From positions 78,649 through 142,648 of the forward strand of contig JASAMV010009212.1 of the NCBI GenBank assembly GCA_030248065.1: a DNA stretch of 64,000 nt, given 5' to 3'. Of this stretch, positions 24,401 through 34,697 are shown piece after piece. Source of the DNA: Rhynchonema sp. JSB1_4. Its lineage: Eukaryota; Nematoda; Chromadorea; Monhysterida; Xyalidae. Below the pieces are notes generated by a model. That model was given only the letters and a program-made list of their open reading frames with translations, was not told the origin of the DNA and ran no database searches. Each line of letters begins with the position of its first letter. Position 1 is the stretch's first letter. The position numbers and the translations under genes are program-made.

Positions 24401-27400
24401 TGTGATCTTTTTCGGTCTATCGTACTTGTATCGCTTTCTGTTGCTAATCTTTACCTTTTTCTGAAAATTGGCACCAATTTTTTTGTTCGAAATGAAATCG
24501 CTCCGCCCAGAAATGATTCATCAATCATGTTCTCTGATGAAGCTTCTGTTCTCCCATGTGATGCGTTATTGTTGTTTGACAACATTCAACTGGACTAACG
24601 CTTCCCTTCTTCCATTGAAAATCCCTTCATACTGGGTTGCTCCATTGTTGTTTCGTTGCCATCAATAGCGGCAATAAAGCTTGATGAATGTCTGATTCAA
24701 ATGTGCCAAATCGCACATAATGTTTGGAAATTTTGATGGTGCTTACGTTTTCCTTCCGTGTACTAAGCAGACAAACCGTCATGATCTTTGATTCTGAAAC
24801 CATCTCGCCGGCTTTCTTTTTGAAAGCATTCAGCATCTCGTTGTTAAACATATTGTATGTATACATTTTAGCATCATGCTCAGCCCAAACTTACCGACGC
24901 ATTATGCCACATTTTATCACGCAACCCCCATCGCAACACCTCTCCTCTTGTTCCTGATTCTGCCAAATCTGGCTGATGCGACGCATAAAAAGTCCTCCGC
25001 TCAAGCTCAAGCAGAGGAACGCGAGCAGGAAGGCTCGTTGGACGACTGGCTGGCGGATGATCAACTGTTGCCTTTTGACAATGACGAAAACTCAGTGAAA
25101 GTGCGCGCCAAGCGTGAAACTATTCGAATTCAGTCGCCGCGCGCCACAGTGCATGAGCTAGAAAGGAAGCACAATCACCATCACGAAGATAAACATAATC
25201 ATCATACTAACGTCACATCGTTCATTAATCCCCTGAGTATTGTCCAGCTGAATGATGTTTCACGCAGTGAACATAACAAGCGGCCAAAGAAACACAACCA
25301 GCTCGGTTTCGTATCCGCCTCATTTCAACCCCACCCAAGGAGCCAGACGAAGAAACACGTGTCCGATTATGTGAGTTTTGACGGGAATTTGAGTATTTAG
25401 CCTGATTTTTCAAGGGAGCCATACAAGAACTGACCATCCTGGCGTACCCCGAAGAAGCGGAGCGGCAATGCGACGGTGCTTATGTGAGTTTTTAGCTGAA
25501 ATTAAATGATTCGTTCAGAATAAGAAGGTTGTGCGCTAACTTGAATCTTTTTGATCATTTTTATTTTTGAATTGCAATTTCATTCCCACTTTAGTGGCGA
25601 AATCGACAGAAAAACAAATTGAAGGTAAAACTAGATGTTGTCAAGTGACAAGTGCGGTGTGCTTGTGTTAAAAAAACACACATAATAACGACAAGCATAT
25701 TTTTAAAAAAATGTTCATTTTTTATCGCAGATCGAAGGAAGCGGTCATTTTCCAGACGATTTAATTGATGATTCGGAATACAGTGAGTGTTTTGAAACAT
25801 TTTTATGTTGAAGACACAAGTCCCACTCACTCTGTCGTGCGATTCTGTTAACCTGGGTTGTATATTATTTTAATGAACATAATTTCTCTTCGAAAACACA
25901 TATGATTTTCAGGCACATTCCCACCGTTCACTCCCCCACCACCATTCACCACTCCTCCACCCGTGTTCCCAGGTTATTCGCTTTATTTCTGAGAGATTCT
26001 TTGTTTTATTTTCAGCAATATCTCATGACCCCTCCAACATTTAATGATTTTTGCTCAACATTAGAGTCTCCTAGTTTGCTAATATCCCCCACCAGCTTGG
26101 CTTTGTCAGTTGCACCCGCAGCATAATGCTTCCAGCCAGTGTTCATTCATATTCACTCGAACAAGACCTGGGCTTTCACAACAACGCTTTGCTTACAAAG
26201 CCCGTAGCGATTATTTTGACAATACGAGCCATCTATGTACATGTCGTCCAGCACAATTTTCTGTTCAATAACCAAACATTATTTGCCACGCAATACTAAC
26301 CGGATGTCCAATATTCCACGCACAGCACCGTTCGGAGCAGCGTCCATGGTGAGCCCGGGACCTCGTCGGTATTTCGTGCACCCAAAATCCAACGCACCCA
26401 ATAACCGCATCGACGACTCATTTGGTGACCCACTGATTCTGCCATTTGTCAAACCACCGACCCCCACCGGGCAGGACCCAGGCCTAAACACCCTCGGACG
26501 ATATCGACCCTCGGAGACCCTTGTGGCAGGTGACTCGGTGCCGGGACTGTTTGATGCGGCCCTGACACGTCACATACAACAACATGCACAGTCGAATGAT
26601 GATGGCACTGCGCATGATCACGACACACAACGGCAGACTCACGTACACACGCCGTTCTATTATCAGGGTACACACCATGTATACACCCCCAACGCTGGCT
26701 CTGTCCTTTTGCATGCGCGATGTTGGCTGGCTGCCGTTTTTTGATTTCGCGGTTCAAAGTTTGAATTTGTTTTTGGTTTTGTGCGGTGTTTTCTTCTTTT
26801 CCAGGGCGTATTTCGTTGCTTTAATGGTTGAATTTCTGCTACGTGGTACACACATGCATGAACCACACGTTTGCACCCCATTTTATCAATGTTCCCTCAA
26901 AAGCACACAAGACTTTGACCATTATCACAATTTCATGGGATCACTTCAACCTCTCAAACCACTGTTGATCACCACCATTATGTAACTCCCACTGTATTTC
27001 ACCAAATCTACCAGGCTCTTCTGGAACCCAGCACATTTCAACAGTATAAGTTTCGTACACTTCTATGCCTGCCATTTCCCGGCGTGAGGGGAGTAGAAGG
27101 GTGTAGGACTGAGTAAAGTGAAAGTAGTGGGTCAATTTATACCGGGGGATTGCAGTGCATAGTCAACTCATGCAGCTCAAAGTGGCGTTCCTTTTGATAT
27201 ATTCCATCCCGGCCTTGGCAAAATTATCTGACAAACTGTCCAGAAAACGCCATTTTGAGCATATCGATCATGATTCAACGTCTCAACAGCTGCACAATGT
27301 ATATTTCAGGAGCCGGCGTGGGTGGCCAACCGGGCCCGAAAGGCGACCGCGGTGCACCGGGATTGCCCGGAACGGTTTGTGCGCACGCGATTACGCAATT

Positions 27401-30400
27401 TTTATTATCATTTCATTTAGCCGAGTGTCAATTCATTCAAATTGATGTTTCAGTGCCCAAGGGAATGCGAACGTGGTGATCCCGGCCCGATGGGACCTCG
27501 AGGACCACCTGGACCACCGGGTGTACGTTTTTATTCCCAGAAAAACGTTGCAAAACGTTATTTCTGCTGTCAATAGATTAATGAAACATCATGTTCAAAT
27601 ATTATTTTTCTCTCAGGTTGTGACCAGCGTAGACAACAACAACCTCCCAACGGGCATGGGACTGCCCGGTCCTGAGGGTCCGCGGGGATTGCCGGGCCCG
27701 CCGGGGCCACGAGGACTGCAGGGTGACCCGGGTCCGCGTTACTATCTTACGGACGCCGACATTCAAAGGATCGTCAACACTCCGGGCATAAAGGTTTAGT
27801 CATCTACTTTTTGGTGCTTTTCGTTTGACCAAATGAAAAATACGGTATTGGGTGATATTTTCGAAACGGTGAAGGTCAGTTGGGCGTAAAGGTCGGTGTA
27901 AAGCTCTGTCGAAAGCTCGGTCGGCGTAGCTCGGTGTAAACGTGAAACATTGCCTGTTATTAACGCGGAATGTTTCAAGTTTACACCGAGGTCTATCACA
28001 CTGAGCTGTCGACCGAGCTTTCCACCGACCTTTACACCCAACTGACCTTTACTCCGTTTCGAAAATATCACCCATTATCTGAGCCGGGTCGCTGCATTTT
28101 TAGTGTTGGTGTGTTGCGTACAATGGTTAACTGTTCACTTCGATCTGGGCTAAAATCCTATTGGTATACTTGAATCACACGCCATGTTGCGGAAATGCAC
28201 GCAATGTGTTTTTGGAAGTAAGAATCATGCGGCATATGTACGTGTACTCATCATCATCTTCTCTGATTTCGCAGGGAGAACCTGGTGACAGTTACGGCGG
28301 AGGATCAAGCAGTGGTGGTAGTGGTCGAGGTCCAAAGGGTGACATGGGACCCCCGGGACCACCAGGCGCAATGGGACTCAGGGGACCACCCGGAAAGGAT
28401 GGATACCCGGTTCGTTGATGTTTCATTTGCGCTGCATTAAGTTTCACTTGATTACTGCTAATGTATATGTACATACCTTAGTATGAGGTTCTTCCACTAA
28501 AGCAGAAACCAACGTACAGTACTGTATCTATAGTAGGTAGGCATGTAGTCTGAATATTGCATAATTTTAGCCTTCTCAATCACGTTTTAGGGCATGCCGG
28601 GTCCGCCTGGACGTCCCGGTCACAGCACACATCGCGTATGTGTTGCGGTTGAGACTTGCTGTATTTTACGACTAGTAAATGTTGTCGCGCATATTGTGGT
28701 GGCAAAAAACGCAAAAAAAACTTTTGATTATGTCGCTGCGGTTTTGCCCTCAATCTACATAAATTTTTTCCCCACAACACAAGTATGCCTGCATAAAATG
28801 CATGCTCAGGGTTGCGGCAGCCGATCTTCCCTGTTTGTGATGGCTTTACCCGGTCGCTTAGGACTCTAGCCACTTGTCCGTCTGGGAACGTGTATCAAAT
28901 TTTGCCCATTTTGTCATTCCAGAAAGTCTGTTATTGCAACTTTTCTTCTGCATTACACTCCTTTGTTAACCTTCCGTCCATCTTGCAGGGCGCGCAAGGT
29001 CTACCCGGCCCGCCGGGACCCCAGGGACCAATCGGCCCGGGCGGTGGTGGGGCATACGGCATCAAAGGCGATAAAGGCGATCGAGGGTACCCGGGGCCAC
29101 CTGGTAGACCTGGAGGGGGTACCGGGGCAGGCCCAAGTGCAAACTCACTGGACAGCAGTGCACAGGCGGGATCGGTGAGTGGGAAAGATTGGGAAGATAG
29201 AGATCAGGACAAGCTGATGTTCAACAATCACAACCGCAGGTGCTAATCTACGACTCGAACATCGACCTATTCTATTCGTCCAAGTCGGTCTCACAAGGCA
29301 CACTCGCCTTCAGCCTCTCGTCTCAAACGTTGTTCCTGAGAGTCAAAGACGGATGGAGAGTTGTCAGGGTGAGTGCCACGATTTTGGAAGTCATTGGTGT
29401 CAAATTTCGCGCAAAACTATTTTCAAACTGTTTTTGACTGAAAAATACAAACTTTAATTATAGCTCGACGCTTTCCACCCCATTCCGGACACGCCACAAT
29501 TGGTGAGTCTCATGATGGTCTTCAAAAACATTTTTTTCTCAAAGTTTTTTTAAATTCCCAGCATTGCCAATATGGCTTGCATTTTTCAACCATTAGCCCC
29601 TGCCAGCCACAAACTGTCCCATAAAGTGTCCCATAATTGTCCAAGAATTTCAAAAAAAACAACGCCCCTGAACCCCCTCTTAGACGGATAACCACCCTGC
29701 CGAGGGTCATACGCATCGCACCGGGCTGGATGCGTTCGGCACCAAATCGGCGCCGCCCTTTTGGGTACGTATTGGTTATTGGTCGCTGTATCGATGTTGT
29801 CGCAGTAACAATGCGCACAGTATATATTCGTTACAGCTTGCGTTTGGTAATGAATGGTTTTCGCGCTCTTTAGTTCGAGATGGTTATCAACAGGCGGTGT
29901 GCGGAAAAAAAGTCTTTTAGTTTAACGGTGTCCGCAGCCATCTGTAATTTTGGCAATCATTAGGTTTTACTTTGCGGAGTGGCGCGCAACTTTAGTTTGA
30001 ACAACTGACTGTCAGTATATACGTTTCTTATGTTGAATTCATCGCATATGCATGTGCAAAAACATAACCACAATCATTATTATTGTCAAGCCATTGTCGA
30101 AAGAACCTAAAACGCATAATTTCTCATCGGACGTCAATTTACTTTCCAGCTCTCAGACGAAACAGCAGTAAGTGAAGTGCTTGATGAAAAAGTGCTGTGT
30201 AATGGTAGCGCGGTGTGAGGTGTAGTGCCATAAAATTCGTGACCGGTGTATTATGTTGCAGTGTGAATAAATGACACTTCGTTCCATAAGTTGTTACCCG
30301 TTGCCGTGTTAAACGCCCTAACCCCCCTAATCCTATTCAATTGAAGCTCAAATGGGCCCAAACAGCTTGCTGTCACCTTCCGCCTAAAATTTATGTGGCC

Positions 30401-32300
30401 TTTCTGTATCCCCTGGTGTGCGTGTGCGGTTCTGTTGAGTTGCAGTGTGATGTTTCAGATTCACCTTGGCAAATCAGGCACACATTTTGTGACCACCTCG
30501 TCCGACCACGGCGCAGTGACCAGCCTAGCTTATGCATCGGTCTTTGCCGATCAGGCAACATCTGGTGACAATCGCCACACAAAACAACAAATGTTTCACC
30601 GTCCGATTATCACGCCAACAGCGTTTGTGCGTCAAGCGACTGAGGTTTGAAACATCGACTAACATGTTGTGTTCGTGGCTCTTTGTTTTTTGCAGTGCAT
30701 GTACTGTATGTATATTTTGCTAACCGATCGGCCATATCAACCCATGACGCAATGTCTAAGAGATGCTTTTGTGTATCCCGTAATTGTATTCAGTTGCCGT
30801 AACTTTGTGCAATTGCTGTAGTAATACATGGCTGTGATCAATGTAGACTCTGCGGGTATCGGTAGTATACAGTACTTTCGATCAGAGTAGCAAAGCAAGG
30901 ACTACTTCGACGTAGTAAGTTCTTCAGACTTGACCTACATCAATAATTTTCAAATTTCAGCCGCCCGATTCTCACAAACAGGCTCATTATCGTCATTATA
31001 CTAACGATGAGATGGTAAGTGTTCTAATACTGAGAAAGAATAAAAATTATGAGCTTCCGTTGTAATGTTTCAAAATCACAACCCCACATAATGTTTCAGT
31101 TGCATCTGATCGCACTGAATGAGCCTTACACCGGTGACATGCGTGGAGTGAGGGGTGCTGACTTTGCCTGCTACCATCAGGCCAGGGCCGCTGGCTATAC
31201 AACGACTTTTAGGTTTAGTGATTTATTATTATCAAATTAAAAATGAAAAAGTTTGAAAAAATTCGTTCCTAGCGATTATATACATAACCTGGCCACTGCC
31301 GAGCAGTGTTATCATATGACTGACTAATAACGCAGACAACTTGATGAAAAACAAGCTCGCTGATGTTTCAGAGCGTTCCTCTCGTCGCAAGTGCAGGACG
31401 CTGAAAAGATCGTGCATTTCGCTGACCGGGACACCCCGGTGGCTAACGGCAAGGGGCAATTGTTGTTTGATTCGTGGAAACGACTGTTCTCTGACTCACG
31501 AATCAGGGACAACACTCCCATCTATTCGTTCAATAATAGGGATGTGATGAACGACCCTGTGTGGTTAGTTTGTGATGTTTCAGAATGATTGGTACATTTC
31601 ACGCATTATTCATCACATCGAGCTCGGGCCATGATTGGTTTAGCTCACTGTCCACATTTGGGTGGAGGTGCACTGTATTGTTCGAAAATTTGAGCAAGGA
31701 ATCGTCAAGCCGCTCAGTTGCGTGCGTGCAACACTGGATAGTAGAGCAGATAATGAGCCGACAACGCACGCGCTCAAGGATGATATCTTAGACATTGTAC
31801 AATTCAATGATGATGTTTCACTGCATGATGTTTCACTTTTACCGGAAACTGAAGATCAGTTGTTTTACCCTTCCCCAATCAGGCCGGACAAGTTCGTTTG
31901 GCACGGTACAGAGAAGAGCGGCACGAGAGCCGAAGGACGTTATTGTGATGCGTGGAGGTATGCGCCTGCTGGCGGATGTTTCACAAATCTGTAATTTTAT
32001 AACTTTGAAAAATTTTTATTTTACGCGAATGTTTCCAGAACAAGCAAGCCGACAGCAAGGGGCAAAGCATCAGCACTCGACAAAGGCCTGCTGCTAGATC
32101 AGTCTGACTTCGACTGCAGTCGCAAATTCGTCGTGTTGTGCGTAGAGGTTAGCTGATGTTTCACGAGATGTATGCAAGAAAGATATTTTTAAATTAATCT
32201 GAATGTTTCATATGATTGGTTTCTCTTAATTCTTCTAAAGGATCGCTCTGCAAAATTCTACGGTAGTGTGTGCTTTCATGGCATGAACTTTGGAACGTGA
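6407..32300 (+). CDS. cle-1: Multiplexin: collagen XV/XVIII homologue with endostatin, long isoform
   Basis: A secreted basement-membrane collagen of the type XV/XVIII family. Long-form exons: 6407-6479, 7941-8050, 8407-8503, 8579-8680, 8867-8996, 9058-9245, 9337-9438, 9534-9631, 10065 to 10187 or 10230, 10292-10353, 10434-10567, 10686-10837, 10946-11025, 11073-11124, 11610-11798, 12600-12706, 13056-13170, 20985-21445, 21793-21882, 25415-25483, 25595-25624, 25731-25782, 25913-25972, 26326-26667, 27310-27374, 27454-27522, 27617-27793, 28275-28409, 28591-28635, 28989-29174, 29240-29368, 29464-29502, 30150-30167, 30961-31014, 31100-31212, 31372-31563, 31883-31957, 32039-32147, 32241-32300. With the 10230 donor the reading frame is continuous for 1,508 residues. 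The TSPN, Gly-X-Y, trimerisation and endostatin order is diagnostic. The weakest joins are 10230 to 10292 and 13170 to 20985; the FN3-Ig-MAM part could in principle be a separate gene. The symbol is that of the C. elegans orthologue. Confidence 0.88.
7941..10230 (+). CDS. cle-1: Multiplexin long form: three fibronectin type III domains
   Basis: Eight exons encode three FN3 domains. FN3-1 (7941-8680) has [22 protein letters not shown] and [21 protein letters not shown]3-2 (8867-9245) has [12 protein letters not shown] and [18 protein letters not shown]3-3 (9337 to about 10187/10230) has [20 protein letters not shown] and [18 protein letters not shown]. Tryptophan in strand B and the NTEY/DTKY tyrosine-corner region are in the expected places. 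FN3 modules usually mediate protein or matrix binding. The final donor is ambiguous: GTACAC after 10187 looks good but is in phase 0, while GTATAA after 10230 gives the phase 1 needed by the next exon. Confidence 0.85.
10292..10837 (+). CDS. cle-1: Multiplexin long form: immunoglobulin domain
   Basis: Exons 10292-10353, 10434-10567 and 10686-10837 encode an Ig fold. [10 protein letters not shown] supplies the first cysteine, VAMHWYRAD the core tryptophan, and [12 protein letters not shown] the second cysteine after an Asp-rich turn (the usual D.A.YYC position). The phases agree (0, 2, 1). Acceptor 10433 is TTTCAAG rather than TTTCAG. The domain follows FN3-3 directly and precedes the MAM domain. 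Confidence 0.8.
10946..13170 (+). CDS. cle-1: Multiplexin long form: MAM domain
   Basis: Exons 10946-11025, 11073-11124, 11610-11798, 12600-12706 and 13056-13170 make one MAM domain. It opens [13 protein letters not shown], continues [38 protein letters not shown] and [10 protein letters not shown], and closes [13 protein letters not shown]. These are the standard MAM landmarks with paired cysteines. Joining 11025 to 11073 uses a short 47-bp intron. The last exon ends at a phase-1 GTTGGT donor that matches the phase-1 acceptor of the TSPN exon at 20985. Without that splice it would run to a TGA at 13197-13199. Confidence 0.8.
13305..13385. repeat. Short dispersed repeat (GTGCACCAGGACATCGTCAA family)
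   Basis: A segment reading GTGTACCAGGTCATCGTCAA then ...CCA.ATG.CCA.GTGACC has relatives at about 44655-44708 and 54779-54812. It gives a short frame ([16 protein letters not shown]) that looks FN3-like but lacks splice support. Confidence 0.55.
16505..16564. repeat. Perfect 30-bp tandem duplication
   Basis: The 30-bp unit beginning TAGCCGAGGAATTTTAAGTT occurs twice head to tail without a mismatch, in the large collagen intron. Probably a recent slippage or repair duplication. Confidence 0.95.
18109..18247 (+). CDS. cle-1: Multiplexin middle isoform: alternative first exon with signal peptide
   Basis: Encodes [20 protein letters not shown] followed by a polar stretch ending FTLPG. The hydrophobic core is a clear secretion signal. 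The frame is open to a GTTAGA donor in phase 1, the phase needed by the TSPN exon at 20985, giving G-D-A-K-L-E at the join. Predicted product about 902 residues: signal peptide, TSPN, linker, collagenous, endostatin. An in-frame ATG at 18055 exists, but it would bury the signal peptide. Support is signal peptide plus phase only; no transcript evidence is available here. Confidence 0.6.
18248..20984. other. Intron segment with decayed hAT-like repeat
   Basis: About 2.7 kb with no supported exon. It includes a decayed copy of the element described at 45942-46626 (about 18655-18950) and otherwise AT-rich unique sequence. Confidence 0.5.
18655..18950. mobile_element. Decayed copy of the hAT-like element at 45.9-46.6 kb
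   Basis: Shares the core around AACGCGCAAAA(C/T)CGCGA, CATCAC(T)...TCAAGGGTGTTTACGT and GGTGCGATCCAACAGTCT with 46020-46195, and ends in ...TCCAACCCTG like that element. The left end is degraded, and I cannot confirm a target duplication. Confidence 0.7.
20985..21882 (+). CDS. cle-1: Multiplexin: thrombospondin N-terminal-like (TSPN/LamG) domain
   Basis: Exon 20985-21445 encodes [54 protein letters not shown] and [20 protein letters not shown]. Exon 21793-21882 encodes [20 protein letters not shown], and exon 25415-25483 supplies the last strand ([19 protein letters not shown]). This is the TSPN beta-sandwich shared by collagens XV/XVIII and fibrillar collagens. The upstream ATG at 20918 is not a start: an acceptor (CCATTTCAG) sits immediately before 20985. 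Both the long and middle forms enter here in phase 1. Confidence 0.88.
21883..24875. other. Intron segment, no supported exon; contains predicted short-isoform promoter region
   Basis: About 3 kb between the second TSPN exon and the third signal-peptide exon. I see no domain-bearing frame. If the short isoform is real, its promoter should lie in the last several hundred bases. Confidence 0.45.
24876..25370 (+). CDS. cle-1: Multiplexin short isoform: alternative first exon, signal peptide plus His-rich region
   Basis: Open for 165 codons from ATG to a strong phase-0 donor (TAT|GTGAGT). The next exon (25415) accepts phase 0. The N-terminus is hydrophobic ([16 protein letters not shown]) and looks like a signal peptide. 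An acidic segment ([20 protein letters not shown]), a dibasic-type RAKRE, and a His-rich segment ([12 protein letters not shown]) follow. Predicted short form about 837 residues, lacking most of TSPN. Codon use looks coding, and the frame closes soon after the donor, as expected for a real first exon. Confidence 0.7.
25415..26667 (+). CDS. cle-1: Multiplexin: end of TSPN, microexon, GAG-site exon and Pro-rich linker
   Basis: Exon 25415-25483 ends TSPN. A 30-bp microexon, 25595-25624 ([10 protein letters not shown]), is phase 0 on both sides. Exon 25731-25782 reads [17 protein letters not shown], a Ser-Gly in acidic context typical of glycosaminoglycan attachment, as known for collagen XV/XVIII proteoglycans. 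Exon 25913-25972 is proline-rich ([18 protein letters not shown]). Exon 26326-26667 is a low-complexity linker with His-rich stretches ending HTPFYYQ. All joins keep frame. Confidence 0.78.
27310..29174 (+). CDS. cle-1: Multiplexin: short interrupted collagenous region
   Basis: Exons 27310-27374, 27454-27522, 27617-27793, 28275-28409, 28591-28635 and 28989-29174 encode Gly-X-Y blocks such as [45 protein letters not shown] and [16 protein letters not shown]. They are broken by non-collagenous stretches: [20 protein letters not shown], a [16 protein letters not shown] segment, and a Gly/Ser-rich stretch. The triple-helical part is far shorter than in vertebrate collagen XV/XVIII. Most exons are phase 0 and many begin with Gly, as usual in collagen genes. 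Confidence 0.92.
27847..28075. mobile_element. Foldback (MITE-like) element in collagen intron
   Basis: Two arms of about 105 bp (27847-27950 and 27967-28075) are reverse complements of each other with few mismatches. Both contain GGTGATATTTTCGAAACGG and GGTCAGTTGGG.GTAAAGGTC, separated by only about 16 bp. The near-perfect long hairpin suggests a young non-autonomous DNA element. Confidence 0.85.
29240..29502 (+). CDS. cle-1: Multiplexin: NC1 trimerisation domain
   Basis: Exons 29240-29368 and 29464-29502 encode [40 protein letters not shown] and [12 protein letters not shown]. The pattern LxFxLxxxxLFLRVxDGWRxV followed by L..F.PIP is the collagen XV/XVIII trimerisation fold, which aligns three chains before the hinge and endostatin. 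Confidence 0.88.
29503..30960 (+). CDS. cle-1: Multiplexin hinge intron with an 18-bp microexon (30150-30167)
   Basis: Between the trimerisation exon and the hinge exon (30961-31014, [18 protein letters not shown]) lies CTTTCCAG followed by 18 bases encoding LSDETA and then GTAAGT. It is phase 0 on both sides, so it can be included or skipped without frame change. The rest of this 1.46-kb intron shows no coding signal. The microexon is inferred from splice sites only. Confidence 0.5.
30961..32300 (+). CDS. cle-1: Multiplexin: hinge and endostatin domain, C-terminus
   Basis: Exons 30961-31014, 31100-31212, 31372-31563, 31883-31957, 32039-32147 and 32241-32300. Endostatin hallmarks are [80 protein letters not shown] and KFVVLCVE. 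The four conserved cysteines are in DFACYHQ, RYCDAW, DFDCSR and VLCVE. A fifth lies in the unusual tail ([13 protein letters not shown]) before TGA at 32298-32300. The hinge is His-rich ([10 protein letters not shown]), reminiscent of the zinc-binding N-terminus of mammalian endostatin. Most acceptors read TGTTTCAG. Confidence 0.95.
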
Positions 32301-34697
32301 TACATACACGTAGAGAAAGAACCCATCCTTTGATTGAAAAATTGTGACGTCAAATCCCCCTCTTCACCGCAAAATCACCGACACCCAGCATGGTTTCCCA
32401 TTATTATTATTAGATCGGTTCAAATAATGAGAGAAAGGTAAAATATGAATTTAGTCCTGTGCAGTCAAATTTTTATGCACGATATCCAAAACCAGCTTAT
32501 GTATATTCGGGCTTTATTAGAACATATATTTTTTCACATTTCATTGTTCTAAGAACCGCATGCTTCCTTTTGATTTTACCGTCTTTATTCACTTTTGGGC
32601 GCACTTGCTTTACCGCGAATCGCACGCTTAGAAATGTGCAAAAGTTATCTTTTTTCAGAATATGAGCCGTAAAAACGTGCAGATGCGTCTCGGCAAGAAA
32701 CGCTCGTGGGACAGGAAAAAAGGACAGAATTCACCATTTGATGGCTGAATGAGATTACAAAATTGTCTTGTGGCCGTATTTTCAGTAAGAGTAACATCCA
32801 TTGTTGTTTCAGATATAAAAATGCCGAAAATACGGTGTTGCCAGATGATTAAACTTGTTGTTGACCACTAAATTATTGCCAAAAATGCCATTTTTCGAGT
32901 CATTATTATTATTATTGTTTTTTGACACTCTCAAGTTTCTTTCGTTTTTCTTTCCAATTTCGTAGAATGTTACTGAAAATTGTTTCTCTTGCGGGTTCGT
33001 GCTCCCGTGTTCACCGTCGTTTTCTCCGTTCATTTTGTTCACTGTGTCCGATGGATGACACAAATTGTGCACTTTTCAGCGCATCAATGTGCACATTTTT
33101 GCACACAGAAAAGTGCACGGCTTGCTGCTGTTGGTCTCACAGATATTATGCATTCCATTTTTATTTATGCATTTACATTTGTTATCCTTATCTGACATGA
33201 AGTTTCTGTTTAAGCAGCCTTGCTCTGTTTTATAGAAGTCTCTATGTTTTGTAAAAAAAATCAATATTTTCCGGCAAGAGAACAGAGAAAATTTTTCCTT
33301 CATTCAGTTCAAGTTTTGTGATTATTTGTACAAATAGCCATTGATCGCATAAGATTCTTCAAAAAAATGGATACAGAATACCTGTGATTTTCATTAAATC
33401 TTGATGTCATTATTAAGATGATTTTAACATCTGTTTCAAGTTCTCATCTCTGCTGTATGCTATTTTTGTGGCATTATTTGTATAATTATTTGTGTAAAAT
33501 CCGTGCTGCGTTTGTTCGGTCTCTACTCATTTATTCAGCTCTAAGTCTTCTCATGTGCAAATTTTGAAAAACATCATTTGCCTGCCAACATACACAGAAT
33601 GTTTAGTTCGGGATGCCATTCGCTGTAAGAATGTTAATTTTCATGCTGTTGAACAAATAGTTTAGTCGTTGTTTTTGTGTATTCTCGCTTGTGTCATGTT
33701 GCGTTGCACACTGCTTCACTACCAATTACTTTTCGTCTAATTTGAGTGAGAACTTTTGTTCATTTACATGATGCGTACTTTTTTAAATGATACCTTGTCG
33801 AAACAGATTCACTTTAACGTCATCTTCGTGTGAAAAAAATGAAACGTACATATAAAAGCAAATAATTCGCGGAAACGTTTTGAAATGAAGGAGGAGTCTT
33901 TGAAACTGTTGTTCACACATTGCGACCCATGATAACCGACCCATGACGTGATGACCCAAAATCTGGGAACACTGCAAGCACTGTTTCCGTTCCTGAAAGC
34001 CCCAACAGAAACCGGTGCGCAACAAATGTCTTTGAATGCGTGTAGAGAGGGACACTGACATGCATAAAAAAAGTCCGGCTCAAAATCAATATGCACCGAA
34101 AGATCAGCTTGTTTGCGCAGGCATCAAGAAGCACGCATGTAAAGCTACCAAAAAAACGCACAGATGAATGTCAGGTAGTACCTATATGCCCATGAGGACA
34201 ATAGTTTCTGTCAATATCAAACGACCAATGCACATTGCGCTCAAAGCTGCACATTACGGTTCCAGTATGCCGTCTGGGTTCTGTGGTGCAAACCACACTT
34301 GACAAAAGTATTGCGCCCAGGACAGGGATAAAAAAGGAGAGCAATAATTATCCGGGCACTTCGAAACCCAATAGCAGGCGCACGACATGTCCTGACGCCA
34401 CTACCGGTTGCTAGCTGCACTCGTATGTTATGGTCAGTCACTTGGTTACCGACATGCGGATTGCGGGCAGCACACGCTTTGAATCGGCCTGTGCCTTTGT
34501 GTTTTGGCTTATGGCAAGCTTTTGCATATGGATACCATTTCGAGGACATGAACATGATCTTCCAAAGACTTCAAGCTTTCAATAACAAATAATTTCAGCC
34601 TTCTACCGCCAAACGACTGGGCTCAAATCGCACATTGCTCAGCTCTTTTAATCGTAGTTCTGTTAATTTGTTCTGAGCGACTGAGCGGAACAGCGAA
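32301..34697. other. Intergenic region between collagen and adhesion receptor genes
   Basis: About 2.4 kb of AT-rich sequence holding the collagen 3' end and the receptor promoter. I see no convincing AATAAA close behind the collagen stop and no coding frame with domain character. Confidence 0.5.

Noticed and set aside
26011..26126. Exon after TTATTTTCAG at 26010
   Set aside because: In the phase left by the preceding proline-rich exon it hits a stop at once; skipping to 26326 keeps the frame.
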